Source of the DNA: UBA12481 sp012523435
GTDB lineage: Bacteria; Bacteroidota; Bacteroidia; Bacteroidales; UBA12481
DNA: 64,000 nt
Assembly: GCA_028686135.1 (NCBI GenBank)
Contig: JAQUCP010000002.1
Coordinates: 1 to 64,000 of the forward strand
Reading direction: 5' to 3'
Shown one piece after another: positions 17,604 through 26,626 of the stretch. Numbering within the stretch: position 1 is the first letter of the stretch; each line of letters begins with the position of its first letter. The notes beneath the pieces were generated by a model. It saw only the letters and a program-made list of their open reading frames with translations. It searched no databases and was not told where the DNA came from. The position numbers and the translations under genes were made by a program.

Positions 17604-18764
17604 ATGAAAAATTTCGAATATTACAACCCGGTCAGAATCCTCTTTGGACGTGGCGTGATCGCCAAAATCGGAGAACAGATTCCCGAAGGAGTGCCAGTAT
17701 TGCTATCGTATGGTGGAGGTAGCATCAAGCGGAACGGTGTGTTTGAACAGGTTGTTGCGGCTCTGAAGGGCCACACTTTTTATGAATTCTCTGGCATTCA
17801 GCCAAATCCAACTTACGAACAGCTGTTGCCAGCTTTAGATCTGATTCGCGAAAAGAAGATCGGATTTATTTTGGCCGTGGGGGGAGGATCGGTGATTGAC
17901 GGCTCGAAATTCCTTGCAGCTGCTGCGCGGTATGATGGTCAGGATCCATGGGACATTTTGCTCAATCGTGCTCCGGTTTATTCTGCTGTCCCACTTGGAA
18001 CGGTACTCACCCTCCCAGCCACCGGTACAGAGATGAATGCCAATGCGGTGATTACCCGCAAAGGATTGGGGCAGAAGTTATCTTTTGCTTCTCCATGGGT
18101 CATGCCCCGGTTTTCCGCACTGGATCCCGAAGTGACTTACTCCCTGCCGAAAAATCAGATAGCCAATGGGGTGGTGGATGCTTTTATTCATGTGCTGGAG
18201 CAGTATCTGACCTATCCTGCTCATGCAGAAGTGCAGGACCGGTACGCCGAAAGTCTTCTGATGATTCTTAAGGATGTTGGCTCTAAGGTTTATGCTTCCG
18301 AGGTTCCGGTGTATGAAGATCGTGCAAATTTCATGTGGGCGGCAACAAATGCGCTAAACGGTACTCTCTCTTTAGGGGTGGTAACTGATTGGACAACCCA
18401 CACTCTAGGGCATGAGCTGACTGCCATGTATGGACTGGATCATGCTGTAACGCTGGCAATTGTTCTTCCGGGAGTCATGAAAGTCACGTCTGAGAAGAGA
18501 CAGGAAAAGATGCTTCAATATGCTGAACGGATCTGGGGAATCACCAGTTTTGATCCTCAATCGGCAATCAATGAGGCTATCCGGCATACCGAGCAATTCT
18601 TTAAATGTCTGGGAATCAAGACGCTTCTATCAGATTATCAGATTGGCCCTGAAGTAATTACTCAGGTAGTGGAAAATCTCAGGAGCAGGGGAGTTACCCG
18701 TTTGGGGAATGCTCAGGATCTAACCATTGAAGATGTTCCTGGAATTTTGGAGTCGAGACTCTAA
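17604..18764 (+). CDS. iron-containing alcohol dehydrogenase, YqhD/BdhA type
   Basis: NADPH-dependent aldehyde/alcohol dehydrogenase of the iron-containing group III family. It shows NPVRILFGRGVIAKIGEQ, the nucleotide loop LLSYGGGSIKRNGVF, the family motif ILAVGGGSVIDGSKF, TLPATGTEMNANAVI, and metal-ligand His residues in AFIHVLEQY, THTLGHELTA and GLDHAVTLAI. The best start is ATG 17604 (MKNFEYYNPVR), giving 386 residues like E. coli YqhD; an upstream start at 17493 would run into the divergent DUF1080 gene and add an odd leader. Likely role is aldehyde detoxification or fermentation. Its last codons and stop lie inside a heptanucleotide repeat. Confidence 0.9.
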   Translation: MKNFEYYNPVRILFGRGVIAKIGEQIPEGVPVLLSYGGGSIKRNGVFEQVVAALKGHTFYEFSGIQPNPTYEQLLPALDLIREKKIGFILAVGGGSVIDGSKFLAAAARYDGQDPWDILLNRAPVYSAVPLGTVLTLPATGTEMNANAVITRKGLGQKLSFASPWVMPRFSALDPEVTYSLPKNQIANGVVDAFIHVLEQYLTYPAHAEVQDRYAESLLMILKDVGSKVYASEVPVYEDRANFMWAATNALNGTLSLGVVTDWTTHTLGHELTAMYGLDHAVTLAIVLPGVMKVTSEKRQEKMLQYAERIWGITSFDPQSAINEAIRHTEQFFKCLGIKTLLSDYQIGPEVITQVVENLRSRGVTRLGNAQDLTIEDVPGILESRL

Positions 18765-18792
18765 ACTCGAGACTCTTAACTCTTTACTCTAA
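18758..18792. repeat. heptanucleotide tandem repeat, five units of ACTCtwa type
   Basis: Five head-to-tail 7-base units: ACTCTAA, ACTCGAG, ACTCTTA, ACTCTTT, ACTCTAA. The first unit contains the final codon and stop of the alcohol dehydrogenase gene; the rest lie between it and the convergent dmsC gene. The same 7-base period as at 36-77, with a different unit. Confidence 0.75.
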
Positions 18793-18803
18793 ATCTTCTA
18801 AGC

Positions 18804-19673
18804 TTAAAATCCCCCCACCGATACTCCGTGGAGATAAAACAGAACACGGTCAATGATCACAGCAGCCCAGGCAAAAATAAAGGCTGCAATTGAGGGGATA
18901 AACAGGTATCGGTTTTTGATCATACAGGATTTAATGGAGAAAAGGGCCCATAATCCGCAACTCGCGGTTAAGCCCATCGCAACGATTCCGAGGAGAAAGA
19001 GGGTTAGCTTATTTTTCAGTACTACTTCCAGGCTGGCTCTGGTGGCGTCATTGGCTTCGCCGAGCCAGGTCATATAGAATGGTAGCACGACCAGGTGCAA
19101 TGTAGAGATTGCTATAATTATGATAGCCAAGGCTTTCTGACTAGACCAGGAGCCACTGTTAATTTGGAATAGCAGCAATAGTGCTGATCCGGTAAGCAAT
19201 GTCGTCAGATAAAATCCAATAGGCGTAAAGATGGAATTCCAAGCTGGGCGAGTCGGTAGGAGATAGACCGTAGCCATGACGTATATCACCACTATTCCGG
19301 CAATCAGCGTGAGGATCGTTAGCCAGTGGTGATGTCTTTGGGGGTAGGGGATCACAAATTGCAGAACTGTTAATGCCAGCAAAGAACCCAGGTAAATTAA
19401 TACCGTAAAAATCTCGAGAGATAACCGGGAGGAACCTAGGTTAGCAACTGCTCGGTAGGAACTGAGCGGGTTACCAAGGTGCATGAAAGAGGCCGCCACA
19501 CCTACCAGGGCAGCAGCAGAGGATACGATCAGGATCCATTTAAAACGCCGGGGAATCTCGTTTTTACTTCTAAAATGCGGGAACAGCAGGAAAAGGCCAT
19601 AGACGGTGACGATTCCTACCGAAAATTGCACTAACAGGGTAAAGATCACCAGGGGTAGAGTGTTGTCAGCCAT
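18804..19673 (-). CDS. dmsC: DMSO reductase-type membrane anchor subunit
   Basis: An integral membrane protein with about eight helices that should anchor the catalytic complex and oxidise quinol. It matches DmsC: LPLVIFTLLVQFSVGIVTVY at the N-terminus, ASFMHLGNPLSSYRAVANLGSS, then LSLEIFTVLIYLG, and a late IIDRVLFYLHGVSVGGF. The start at 19673 (MADNTLPLV) overlaps the end of the dmsB gene by 8 bases and is better than the ATG 33 bases upstream, which adds a basic non-membrane stretch. It ends the minus-strand dmsABC set; its stop faces the alcohol dehydrogenase and a heptanucleotide repeat. Confidence 0.88.
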   Translation of the reverse strand: MADNTLPLVIFTLLVQFSVGIVTVYGLFLLFPHFRSKNEIPRRFKWILIVSSAAALVGVAASFMHLGNPLSSYRAVANLGSSRLSLEIFTVLIYLGSLLALTVLQFVIPYPQRHHHWLTILTLIAGIVVIYVMATVYLLPTRPAWNSIFTPIGFYLTTLLTGSALLLLFQINSGSWSSQKALAIIIIAISTLHLVVLPFYMTWLGEANDATRASLEVVLKNKLTLFLLGIVAMGLTASCGLWALFSIKSCMIKNRYLFIPSIAAFIFAWAAVIIDRVLFYLHGVSVGGF

Positions 19674-20292
19674 TTTTAACCTCCTCCGGATTAATGATAC
19701 GGGCACTGAGCTCTTTTGCTTTGGTTTCAGCGGGGTGCGATTTAATCACCCATCCGGCTCCAACCAGATCACCATCGGGTAAAGGATACAGGGTAGTTTG
19801 ATTCCCGTATCGTTTTTGTAACTCGTCTAACGGGCCAAAATCAAGGGCACGCATGGGACAGGAAGAGACGCAAACCGGGACCTTGCCGTCTGCAAGATAA
19901 TCACGGCATAAGTCGCATTTCTGCATGATACCCAGCTTCTTATTGTATTGCGGTGCACCGTAAGGACAGGCCCATTCGCAGTATCGACAGCCGATGCATT
20001 TCTTGGGGTCAACTGCCACAATTCCATTGTCGTCTTTGTACATCGCCTGGGTGGGACAGGCTTTAACACAGGGAGCATCTTCGCAATGATTACAGGCAAC
20101 AGAAATGTTATAGGCAGCAATTTCGGGAACCCATGTATTCTGATCATCCTGTCTCCAGGTAGCCCCGCAGATCTCATAAATCCTCCGGAAACGAATGCCA
20201 ACCGGAAGATCATTCTTGTCCTGGCAGGCTATCTGGCAGGTTTTGCAGCCAGAGCAGGCGGAAGCGTCAAAATAGAATCCGAATTTTGCCAT
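19666..20292 (-). CDS. dmsB: DMSO reductase-type four-cluster iron-sulfur subunit
   Basis: Electron-transfer subunit of the membrane Mo enzyme, passing electrons between the quinol-oxidising anchor and the catalytic subunit. Four ferredoxin-type Cys groups for four [4Fe-4S] clusters: CSGCKTCQIAC, CNHCEDAPCVKAC, CIGCRYCEWAC and CDLCRDYL followed by CVSSC. Starts MAKFGFYFDASAC at 20292, one base after the catalytic subunit's stop; a longer frame from 20334 would overlap that gene. 208 residues, as in E. coli DmsB. No Tat signal of its own, as expected if co-exported with the catalytic subunit. Confidence 0.93.
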   Translation of the reverse strand: MAKFGFYFDASACSGCKTCQIACQDKNDLPVGIRFRRIYEICGATWRQDDQNTWVPEIAAYNISVACNHCEDAPCVKACPTQAMYKDDNGIVAVDPKKCIGCRYCEWACPYGAPQYNKKLGIMQKCDLCRDYLADGKVPVCVSSCPMRALDFGPLDELQKRYGNQTTLYPLPDGDLVGAGWVIKSHPAETKAKELSARIINPEEVKNG

Positions 20293-20293
20293 G

Positions 20294-22666
20294 TTATCTC
20301 TTTTTGACTTCAACCATGATGGTGTGCTGTGCATTGCCGAAGGCTAGGGGTGTCCATCGCTCCGAAACCAAAGTGTTGACATTTTTCTGTTCGTCAAGCC
20401 CGTCTTTTCCAAAATGACTCCAGGAGCCTTGGGGAATCGAAACCACACCTGGCATGATGCGTGGGGTGACCCGGCAGGGCAGGTGAATTTGGCCCCGATG
20501 GTTGAAGGCTGTTACTTCATCACCATCCTCAATGCCTCGTGCTTCGGCATCAACCGAATTGATAAAGAGGCGTTGAGGAAAGGCAGATTGTAGCCAGTCA
20601 ATATTATCATGAGTCGAGTGAACCCTGGACATATAGTGTGGACCGATAGCTTGCAGTGGATAGGAATCGGCTTCCGGCCCGAAGGGAGATTCCCACTCTT
20701 GAATATACTTTGGGATGGGCGGAATTTCAACCGGTTGGTCCATCCGGAATAGTTGCTCCGAAAAGATCTCGATTTTACCGCTGGGAGTTTTCAACGGATG
20801 CTTCTCAGGATCTCGTCTGAAATCCGCGAAGGAGATTTCCGGATGCTCAACCGGGACCGTATAAACGCCTTGATTAGATTTTAGAAACTCCTCAAAATCA
20901 GGAAGTTCAGGAAATCTAAGTTGACGGAATTCATCCCACAAACGTTTGGTCCACCCGCGCTCATCCAGTTGTTCGGTGAAGGCTTCGGCCAATCCAAGTT
21001 TTTTTGCCAGACCGGCGCAGATGGCAAAGTCGGATTGGCTCTCGCCATAAGGTTCAACGATCTGAGGCATCACAAAAACTTCTTCTCCATATTTCCAGCC
21101 ATCTTCCAGTCCCCAGGTTTCAAAATGCGTACAGGCCGGCAAAACTAGGTCGGCAAACATAGCCGATGAGGTAAGAAACTGATCCTGAACGACGATAAAT
21201 TTGACGAGATCCTCGTTTCGCAAGATTTCGGCGGTACGATTCGTGTTGCTATGCTGGTTGATCAGGATATTAGAAGCGACTGCCCAGATAAATTTAAGTC
21301 CGGTGCTTAACTTATCAACACCGATAAGCCCTTCTTTTTCTGTTAGTTCAGGGCCTCTGAGTATGGCTTCAGTCCAGAGGAAGACTGGTATTTTGGCTTT
21401 AACCGGATTGATGCCTGTTGGGAAGATGCTCCAGAAGGGGCCGCCACCAGGTTGCAAAGCGATACCCGATGCCCATCCTCCGGGGATTCCGATATTACCG
21501 GTTATGGATGCCAGGACACACCCACCTCTCACGGGTTGTTCTCCGTACGCACGGCGTTGCATACCGTATCCTTGGTAGAGCATAGCAGGTTTGATGGTTC
21601 CAAATTCTCGAGCAATTCGTGTAATGGTTGCTGCGGGAACTCCGGTAATCTTTGCTGCCCATACGGGTGTTTTTGGAATCCCGTCACGGTTTCCTAGAAT
21701 GTAATCAGTATAAGATTCCTCATTTTCAAGACCCTTTGGCATTTGAGTCTTGTCGAACCCGATACAGTGGGTTTGGATAAATTCTCGATCGACCAGGCCT
21801 TCACGAATCATGATATAAGCCATGGCGCTCATCATGGCGGTATCCGTTCCAGGGCGAATAGGGATCCACTCATCTGCGAGCGCGACAGCGGAGAGGGTCA
21901 TTCTAGGGTCGATACAAACGACGCGGGCGCCATTCTGACGAGCAAGCTTGAGAAAATATTCAGAGTTGGTGCCGTCGCGCATTTCTGCTGGATTCCAGCC
22001 CCACATTAAAATATACTTTGAATTAAGCCAGTCTTGCCGCTGATTTCCGCAAACTCCTGTTCCATAGACGGTTGGAGTTGCTTTGCTGATGGCTGCCCAG
22101 GAGTAGGAATTATAATAATCAAGTGATCCTCCGAAAAGATTGATCAGTCGGGCTGCTGGCCAACGGCCGTTCAAGTGGCTGTAGCTTCCGGTTCCATAGG
22201 GGACATGAAAGGCTTCGTTACCATATTGTTCTTTAATCTCCAGCATCTTGGAGGCCATAAGATCATACGCTTCATCCCAGGAGATTCGTTTAAACTGTCC
22301 CTCACCACGCCTTCCGGTTCGTAGAAGGGGGTACTGAAGCCGATCGGGGTGGTATTGCCTTTTGCGATAGGATCGTCCTCTAAGGCAGGCTCTTAGCTGT
22401 GGATCGGCTGCGGTATCCTTCTCCCGGCTGTCAGTCTCAATCCGGGTGATGACTCCGTCCCTGACCAGGACTTTTAGGAGGCATCGTCCACCGCAATTAT
22501 GTGCCGGGCAACCCAGGTTGACCCAGCCATCTCTGGGAATATGGGAAGCGACAGCCATGCCTGCTTCTATTCCAAAAGCTTTCTCTATCCAAACTGGAGC
22601 TGAAAGTGCTATACCTCCCGCGACAACTGAATTGCGGATGAAATCCCTGCGATTTTGACGAGCCAT
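20294..22666 (-). CDS. dmsA: DMSO reductase-type molybdopterin catalytic subunit
   Basis: Catalytic Mo-bisPGD oxidoreductase, exported folded by the Tat path (RRDFIRNSVVAGG at residues 6-18). The FS0 iron-sulfur Cys residues are C53, C58, C62 and C94 (GCPAHNCGGRC, LRACLRGRS). The Mo ligand aligns to Ser189 in YNSYSWAAIS, as in DmsA, which separates it from the Cys-ligand enzyme at 24398. Much of the protein tracks E. coli DmsA closely, e.g. ACLRGRSYRKRQYHPDRLQY, EWIPIRPGTD and YGMQRRAYGEQPV. 790 residues, normal length. Substrate is likely a sulfoxide or N-oxide, but family members vary. No DmsD/TorD chaperone is adjacent. It starts 60 bases after lipB. Confidence 0.9.
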   Translation of the reverse strand: MARQNRRDFIRNSVVAGGIALSAPVWIEKAFGIEAGMAVASHIPRDGWVNLGCPAHNCGGRCLLKVLVRDGVITRIETDSREKDTAADPQLRACLRGRSYRKRQYHPDRLQYPLLRTGRRGEGQFKRISWDEAYDLMASKMLEIKEQYGNEAFHVPYGTGSYSHLNGRWPAARLINLFGGSLDYYNSYSWAAISKATPTVYGTGVCGNQRQDWLNSKYILMWGWNPAEMRDGTNSEYFLKLARQNGARVVCIDPRMTLSAVALADEWIPIRPGTDTAMMSAMAYIMIREGLVDREFIQTHCIGFDKTQMPKGLENEESYTDYILGNRDGIPKTPVWAAKITGVPAATITRIAREFGTIKPAMLYQGYGMQRRAYGEQPVRGGCVLASITGNIGIPGGWASGIALQPGGGPFWSIFPTGINPVKAKIPVFLWTEAILRGPELTEKEGLIGVDKLSTGLKFIWAVASNILINQHSNTNRTAEILRNEDLVKFIVVQDQFLTSSAMFADLVLPACTHFETWGLEDGWKYGEEVFVMPQIVEPYGESQSDFAICAGLAKKLGLAEAFTEQLDERGWTKRLWDEFRQLRFPELPDFEEFLKSNQGVYTVPVEHPEISFADFRRDPEKHPLKTPSGKIEIFSEQLFRMDQPVEIPPIPKYIQEWESPFGPEADSYPLQAIGPHYMSRVHSTHDNIDWLQSAFPQRLFINSVDAEARGIEDGDEVTAFNHRGQIHLPCRVTPRIMPGVVSIPQGSWSHFGKDGLDEQKNVNTLVSERWTPLAFGNAQHTIMVEVKKR

Positions 22667-22726
22667 TGAACCGTTTTTTTCTTTCCGTTTCTAAAAATAC
22701 ACGAGAAATCGGAGAATAAAAATGCA

Positions 22727-23425
22727 CTACCCTCTGAAGAGGCTGATCAGGTTATCTTTCAGAATGGTTTTAACTTTTCCCATGTCTTGTGAAGAACCCA
22801 GCTCCTGTGCCAGCGAGGTAACCCCCTTATCAAGGAATCCGCAAGGATTGATATGGTTAAAATAGGAGAGATCAGTGTTAACATTGAAAGCAAAGCCGTG
22901 CATGGTGATGTGACGGCTCGCTTTAACACCGATTGCACAAATCTTGCGGGCGCGTGGCGTTCCTGGATCAATCCATACTCCGGTAGCTCCCTGAAGACGG
23001 TCGCAGGTTATGCCGAAGTTCCTGACTGTTAATATAATAGCCTCTTCTAGATGATGGACATACTGTTTGATGTGCAATCCAAAATGTTCCAGGTCGAAGA
23101 TTGGATAGCCAACGATCTGGCCAGGACCATGATAGGTAATATCTCCACCGCGGTCGATATGGTAGTAGGTAGCCTGAATATTTTCGAGAAAATCGCGGTT
23201 GATCAATAGGTTATTCTGATTTCCCGATTTTCCCAGGGTGAACACGTGTGGGTGTTCGACAAAGATCAGTCGGTTATCAAGCCAGGATTGTTGGCCTTCA
23301 CCCACCTCCCGGTTTAGGAGTTTTCGGGATACTCTCTCATTAAACAGGCTGGCTTGGTAATCCCATGCCTCCCTGAAGTCCATCAATCCAAGATCTTCAA
23401 AATTGATGGTTCCTTTTTGGATCAT
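22727..23425 (-). CDS. lipB: lipoyl(octanoyl) transferase
   Basis: Moves octanoyl from acyl carrier protein to lipoate-dependent enzyme domains, the first step of lipoate assembly. Motifs: FVEHPHVFTLGKSG, RGGDITYHGPGQIVGYP, KICAIGVKASRHITMHG (catalytic Lys) and the Cys nucleophile in NPCGFLDKGVTSL. Start ATG 23425 (MIQKGTINFEDLG) is one base after the lipA stop and gives the usual short N-terminus; ATGs at 23437 and 23449 would overlap lipA. Cytoplasmic. Partner of lipA directly upstream. Confidence 0.93.
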   Translation of the reverse strand: MIQKGTINFEDLGLMDFREAWDYQASLFNERVSRKLLNREVGEGQQSWLDNRLIFVEHPHVFTLGKSGNQNNLLINRDFLENIQATYYHIDRGGDITYHGPGQIVGYPIFDLEHFGLHIKQYVHHLEEAIILTVRNFGITCDRLQGATGVWIDPGTPRARKICAIGVKASRHITMHGFAFNVNTDLSYFNHINPCGFLDKGVTSLAQELGSSQDMGKVKTILKDNLISLFRG

Positions 23426-23426
23426 G

Positions 23427-24290
23427 CTATCTGACATGTTTTTCGGCATGATAAGAAGATCTGACTAGTGGGCTGCTCTCGACATGCCGGAATCCCTTTT
23501 TGAGTCCAGCCTCCTCATAAAATTTGAACTCTTCGGGCGTAATCCATTCGCTAACAGGCATATGATCCCTGGTAGGTTGTAGATATTGTCCTATGGTCAA
23601 TACGGTGCATCCGACAGCACGCAAATCATCCATGGTTTCGAGTATCTCTTCACGAGTTTCTCCTAACCCCAACATGATGCCTGATTTAGCGACCAGCCCG
23701 GATTGAGCTATTTGCTTGATTACCTTTAGACTGGTTTGATACTTTGCGCGTGAACGAATCTGTGGTGTCAATCGGGCAACTGTTTCTAGGTTGTGCGAAA
23801 TAACTTCCGGACCGGCGTCAATCACTTGGGCGATAAGTTCGGGAATCCCGTCAAAATCAGGGATAAGTGTTTCCATGGTTATGCCGGGATTCAGCTCTTT
23901 AACAGCCCGGATGGTTTGGGCCCAGCATGTGGCTCCCTTATCCGGTAAGTCATCCCGATCCACTGAGGTGATGACTGCATGACGAAGACCCATGGTTTTG
24001 ACTGATTCAGCAATTCGTTGGGGCTCCGATTCGTCGGGTGGCAATGGTTTGCCAGTGGGTACGCCACAAAAGCGGCAGGCTCGGGTGCAAATGTTACCGA
24101 GAATCATGAATGTGGCTGTTCCTGCACGCCAACACTCCCCAATATTTGGGCAGTTTCCCGACGTGCAGATAGTATGTAGGTGGTTGTCGTCCACTAATTT
24201 GCGAATTGCTTGGTAATTTTCATCCTGATCTAACCGGGAGCTCATCCTCATCCATTCGGGTAATCGTTCTCTTGTCATGCTTTTAATCAT
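23427..24290 (-). CDS. lipA: lipoyl synthase (radical SAM)
   Basis: Inserts two sulfur atoms into the octanoyl chain on lipoyl domains. Both iron-sulfur sites are present: the auxiliary cluster CTSGNCPNIGEC (C-x4-C-x5-C) and the radical SAM motif CTRACRFC (C-x3-C-x2-C). The C-terminal SPLVRSSYHAE carries the conserved Ser ligand. 287 residues, normal. First gene of the lipA-lipB pair, one base apart, and divergent from the Psr-type operon with a 107-base intergenic region that must hold promoters for both. No clear TAnnTTTG box is seen there. Confidence 0.95.
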   Translation of the reverse strand: MIKSMTRERLPEWMRMSSRLDQDENYQAIRKLVDDNHLHTICTSGNCPNIGECWRAGTATFMILGNICTRACRFCGVPTGKPLPPDESEPQRIAESVKTMGLRHAVITSVDRDDLPDKGATCWAQTIRAVKELNPGITMETLIPDFDGIPELIAQVIDAGPEVISHNLETVARLTPQIRSRAKYQTSLKVIKQIAQSGLVAKSGIMLGLGETREEILETMDDLRAVGCTVLTIGQYLQPTRDHMPVSEWITPEEFKFYEEAGLKKGFRHVESSPLVRSSYHAEKHVR

Positions 24291-24397
24291 TTATCAGGGC
24301 AAAGATTGAATATTTTTTCTGTTAATTTTTTAGCAGTGTATTGAATTAATCCGTAAGTTTACTTCGTAATTGTATAAACATATAGATATATAGATAA

Positions 24398-26626
24398 ATG
24401 GGATCCAGACGGGATTTTATTAAAATTTCGGCAGTAGGTGTAGGCGGGCTTGCCGTTGGTTTGCCGATGGCACGGAGTTTAGCCTATCAAGCTGTTGAAG
24501 CAGACTCTTTTCCGTATGCGGAGATGATGCGAACGCCCACTTACTGTGAAGTATGTTTCTGGAAATGTGCTGGTTGGATTCATAAAAATGACAAGGGCGA
24601 ATTGTGGAAGATTACCGGAAATGATCATGATCTGCATTCAAACGGACGTTTTTGTCCCCGGGGAACGGGTGGGGTAGGTATGTATCATGATGAGGATCGC
24701 CTGAAGAGACCCCTGATGCGAAAAACCGTGAATGGGAAGCAGGTGTTTGAGGAGGTTGCCTGGGATGAAGCGTTGGATTTTATTGCCAGGAGGATGAAAG
24801 AGATTGCATCCGTTCATGGCCCTGAGTGTACCGCCCTTTTCACTCACGGATCCGGCGGGAAATATTTCGGCACCCTGTTACGAGCATTTGGATCGCCACA
24901 TATTGCTGCTCCATCTTATGCTCAGTGTCGGGGTCCGAGGGAAGTTGCTTTTCAGAACACATTTGGTGAAGGAGTGGGGAGTCCGGAGCGGACTGATATT
25001 CGGGATACTCGGTGCCTGGTGCTGATCGGCAGTCATCTGGGTGAAAATATGCACAATGGACAGATTCAGGAGATGTCGGACGCCATTGACAAAGGAGCCA
25101 CTATCATCACGGTTGATCCTCGCTATTCAACTGCAGCATCTAAATCAAAGTATTGGTTGCCGATTAAGCCGGCTACTGATCTGGCTCTACTCCTTGCTTG
25201 GATTAATGTGATCATCGAAGAAGAACTCTATGATCGGGATTACGTGGAGCGTTACACCTATGGATTCGAGCAACTAAAAAACCATGTGGCTACTATGACG
25301 CCTCAGTGGGCGTACGGAATCACTACGATTAAGCCGGAGGTGATTCGGGAAACCGCTCGGGCTATGGGGCACGCTTCCCCGGCTGTTATTGTGCATCCAG
25401 GTCGCCACGTTACTTGGTATGGAGATGATACCCAGCGACTAAGGGCGGTTGCGATTCTCAATGCACTGCTTGGCTCCTGGGGCCGAAGAGGTGGTTTTTA
25501 CCGCCCCGAAACGGTGACCGTTCCAGAACCTACAACACCAGAGTATCCGACTCCTAGTCGGTCTTGGCGCACCGAATTTCCCGATTTATATCGTCTTTCT
25601 GATACAGTCCTGGCTAATGGCGTGTGCGATGCCACGATTCCGGATCCGAGTCGTGGATGTAACTTCAAAACCTGGATCGTCAATGGTACTAATCTGATCG
25701 AAACCTTACCGAATCAAGAAAACACGATAAAAGCTATTGAATCCCTTGAGCTTATGGTTGTCATCGATACCATGCCAATGGAGATTACCGGTTACGCTGA
25801 TGTTATTCTCCCCGAATGTACCTATCTCGAGCGTTTCGACGAGATCCGTGTCAGCCTTCATCGTGAGCCTCAGATTGCTCTGAGAATGCCCGCTTTTAAG
25901 CCTAAGTATGACTCCAAGCCTGGTTATTGGATGGCCCGTGAGCTGTCGAAAAGACTAGGATTGGAGGCTTATTTCCCCTATGAAAAGCAGGAGGATCTGC
26001 TGGATTGGCAATTGAAAGAGCTTGGTTCTAGTTTGGAGGAGATGATGCGTATCGGAGTGAAAACTTTTAAACGCCCGTACGACGACCTCTATTTTGCTCC
26101 GGACGAGGAGGTAGAGTTCTGGACTAATACCGGGAAAATTGAACTCTATGCTACCGCTTTTGAGATGGAAGGGTTTGACCCGCTTCCGGTATACACACCT
26201 CATGAAGAGCCCCCAGCGGGTTACTACCGGCTGAACTACGGACGCGCACCCATGCACACGTTCAGCAGAACAGCCAATAATCCAAATTTGACCGATCTGA
26301 TGGACGAAAATTCCGTATGGATTAATCCTAAAGTAGCTTGGGAGTGGGGATTGGTTAACGACCAATATATTCATCTGAGAAATCAGGATGGTAAACGATC
26401 CGAGTTCCCCATCCGTGTCCGTATTACTGAACGAATTCGCTGGGATTCAGTGTATATGGTCCACGGCTTCGGCCATGATCGTAAACAACTGACCCGTAGT
26501 TATGGAAGAGGCGCAAGTGATACAAATCTCATTACTAAGGTGTTAGTAGATCCGCTGATGGGAGGTACCGGGATGAGAGGCAATTTTGTCACCTTCATAA
26601 CTGAATTAGAGGAGGATAAGTCATGA
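24398..26626 (+). CDS. Psr/Phs-type molybdopterin oxidoreductase catalytic subunit
   Basis: Tat-exported Mo-bisPGD enzyme (SRRDFIKISAVGVGGLAVG). FS0 cluster Cys residues at C50, C53, C57 and C86 (TYCEVCFWKC, GRFCPRGTGG). The Mo ligand is probably Cys177 in PSYAQCRGPRE, the polysulfide/thiosulfate reductase pattern and unlike the Ser of the dmsA product. 742 residues. The CEVCFWKC form is common in polysulfide-reductase-like complexes and SoeA-type sulfite dehydrogenases, so direction of catalysis is not certain. ATGA overlap with the FeS gene; followed by a NrfD-type anchor, two YeeE/YedE genes and a rhodanese, pointing to inorganic sulfur chemistry. Two copies of TATAGATA lie at 24381-24396 just before the ATG. 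Confidence 0.87.
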   Translation: MGSRRDFIKISAVGVGGLAVGLPMARSLAYQAVEADSFPYAEMMRTPTYCEVCFWKCAGWIHKNDKGELWKITGNDHDLHSNGRFCPRGTGGVGMYHDEDRLKRPLMRKTVNGKQVFEEVAWDEALDFIARRMKEIASVHGPECTALFTHGSGGKYFGTLLRAFGSPHIAAPSYAQCRGPREVAFQNTFGEGVGSPERTDIRDTRCLVLIGSHLGENMHNGQIQEMSDAIDKGATIITVDPRYSTAASKSKYWLPIKPATDLALLLAWINVIIEEELYDRDYVERYTYGFEQLKNHVATMTPQWAYGITTIKPEVIRETARAMGHASPAVIVHPGRHVTWYGDDTQRLRAVAILNALLGSWGRRGGFYRPETVTVPEPTTPEYPTPSRSWRTEFPDLYRLSDTVLANGVCDATIPDPSRGCNFKTWIVNGTNLIETLPNQENTIKAIESLELMVVIDTMPMEITGYADVILPECTYLERFDEIRVSLHREPQIALRMPAFKPKYDSKPGYWMARELSKRLGLEAYFPYEKQEDLLDWQLKELGSSLEEMMRIGVKTFKRPYDDLYFAPDEEVEFWTNTGKIELYATAFEMEGFDPLPVYTPHEEPPAGYYRLNYGRAPMHTFSRTANNPNLTDLMDENSVWINPKVAWEWGLVNDQYIHLRNQDGKRSEFPIRVRITERIRWDSVYMVHGFGHDRKQLTRSYGRGASDTNLITKVLVDPLMGGTGMRGNFVTFITELEEDKS

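Noticed and set aside
24381..24396. Two TATAGATA copies before the Psr-type gene as an operator
   Set aside because: Only two AT-rich units directly before the ATG; noted in the gene entry but not enough for a site.
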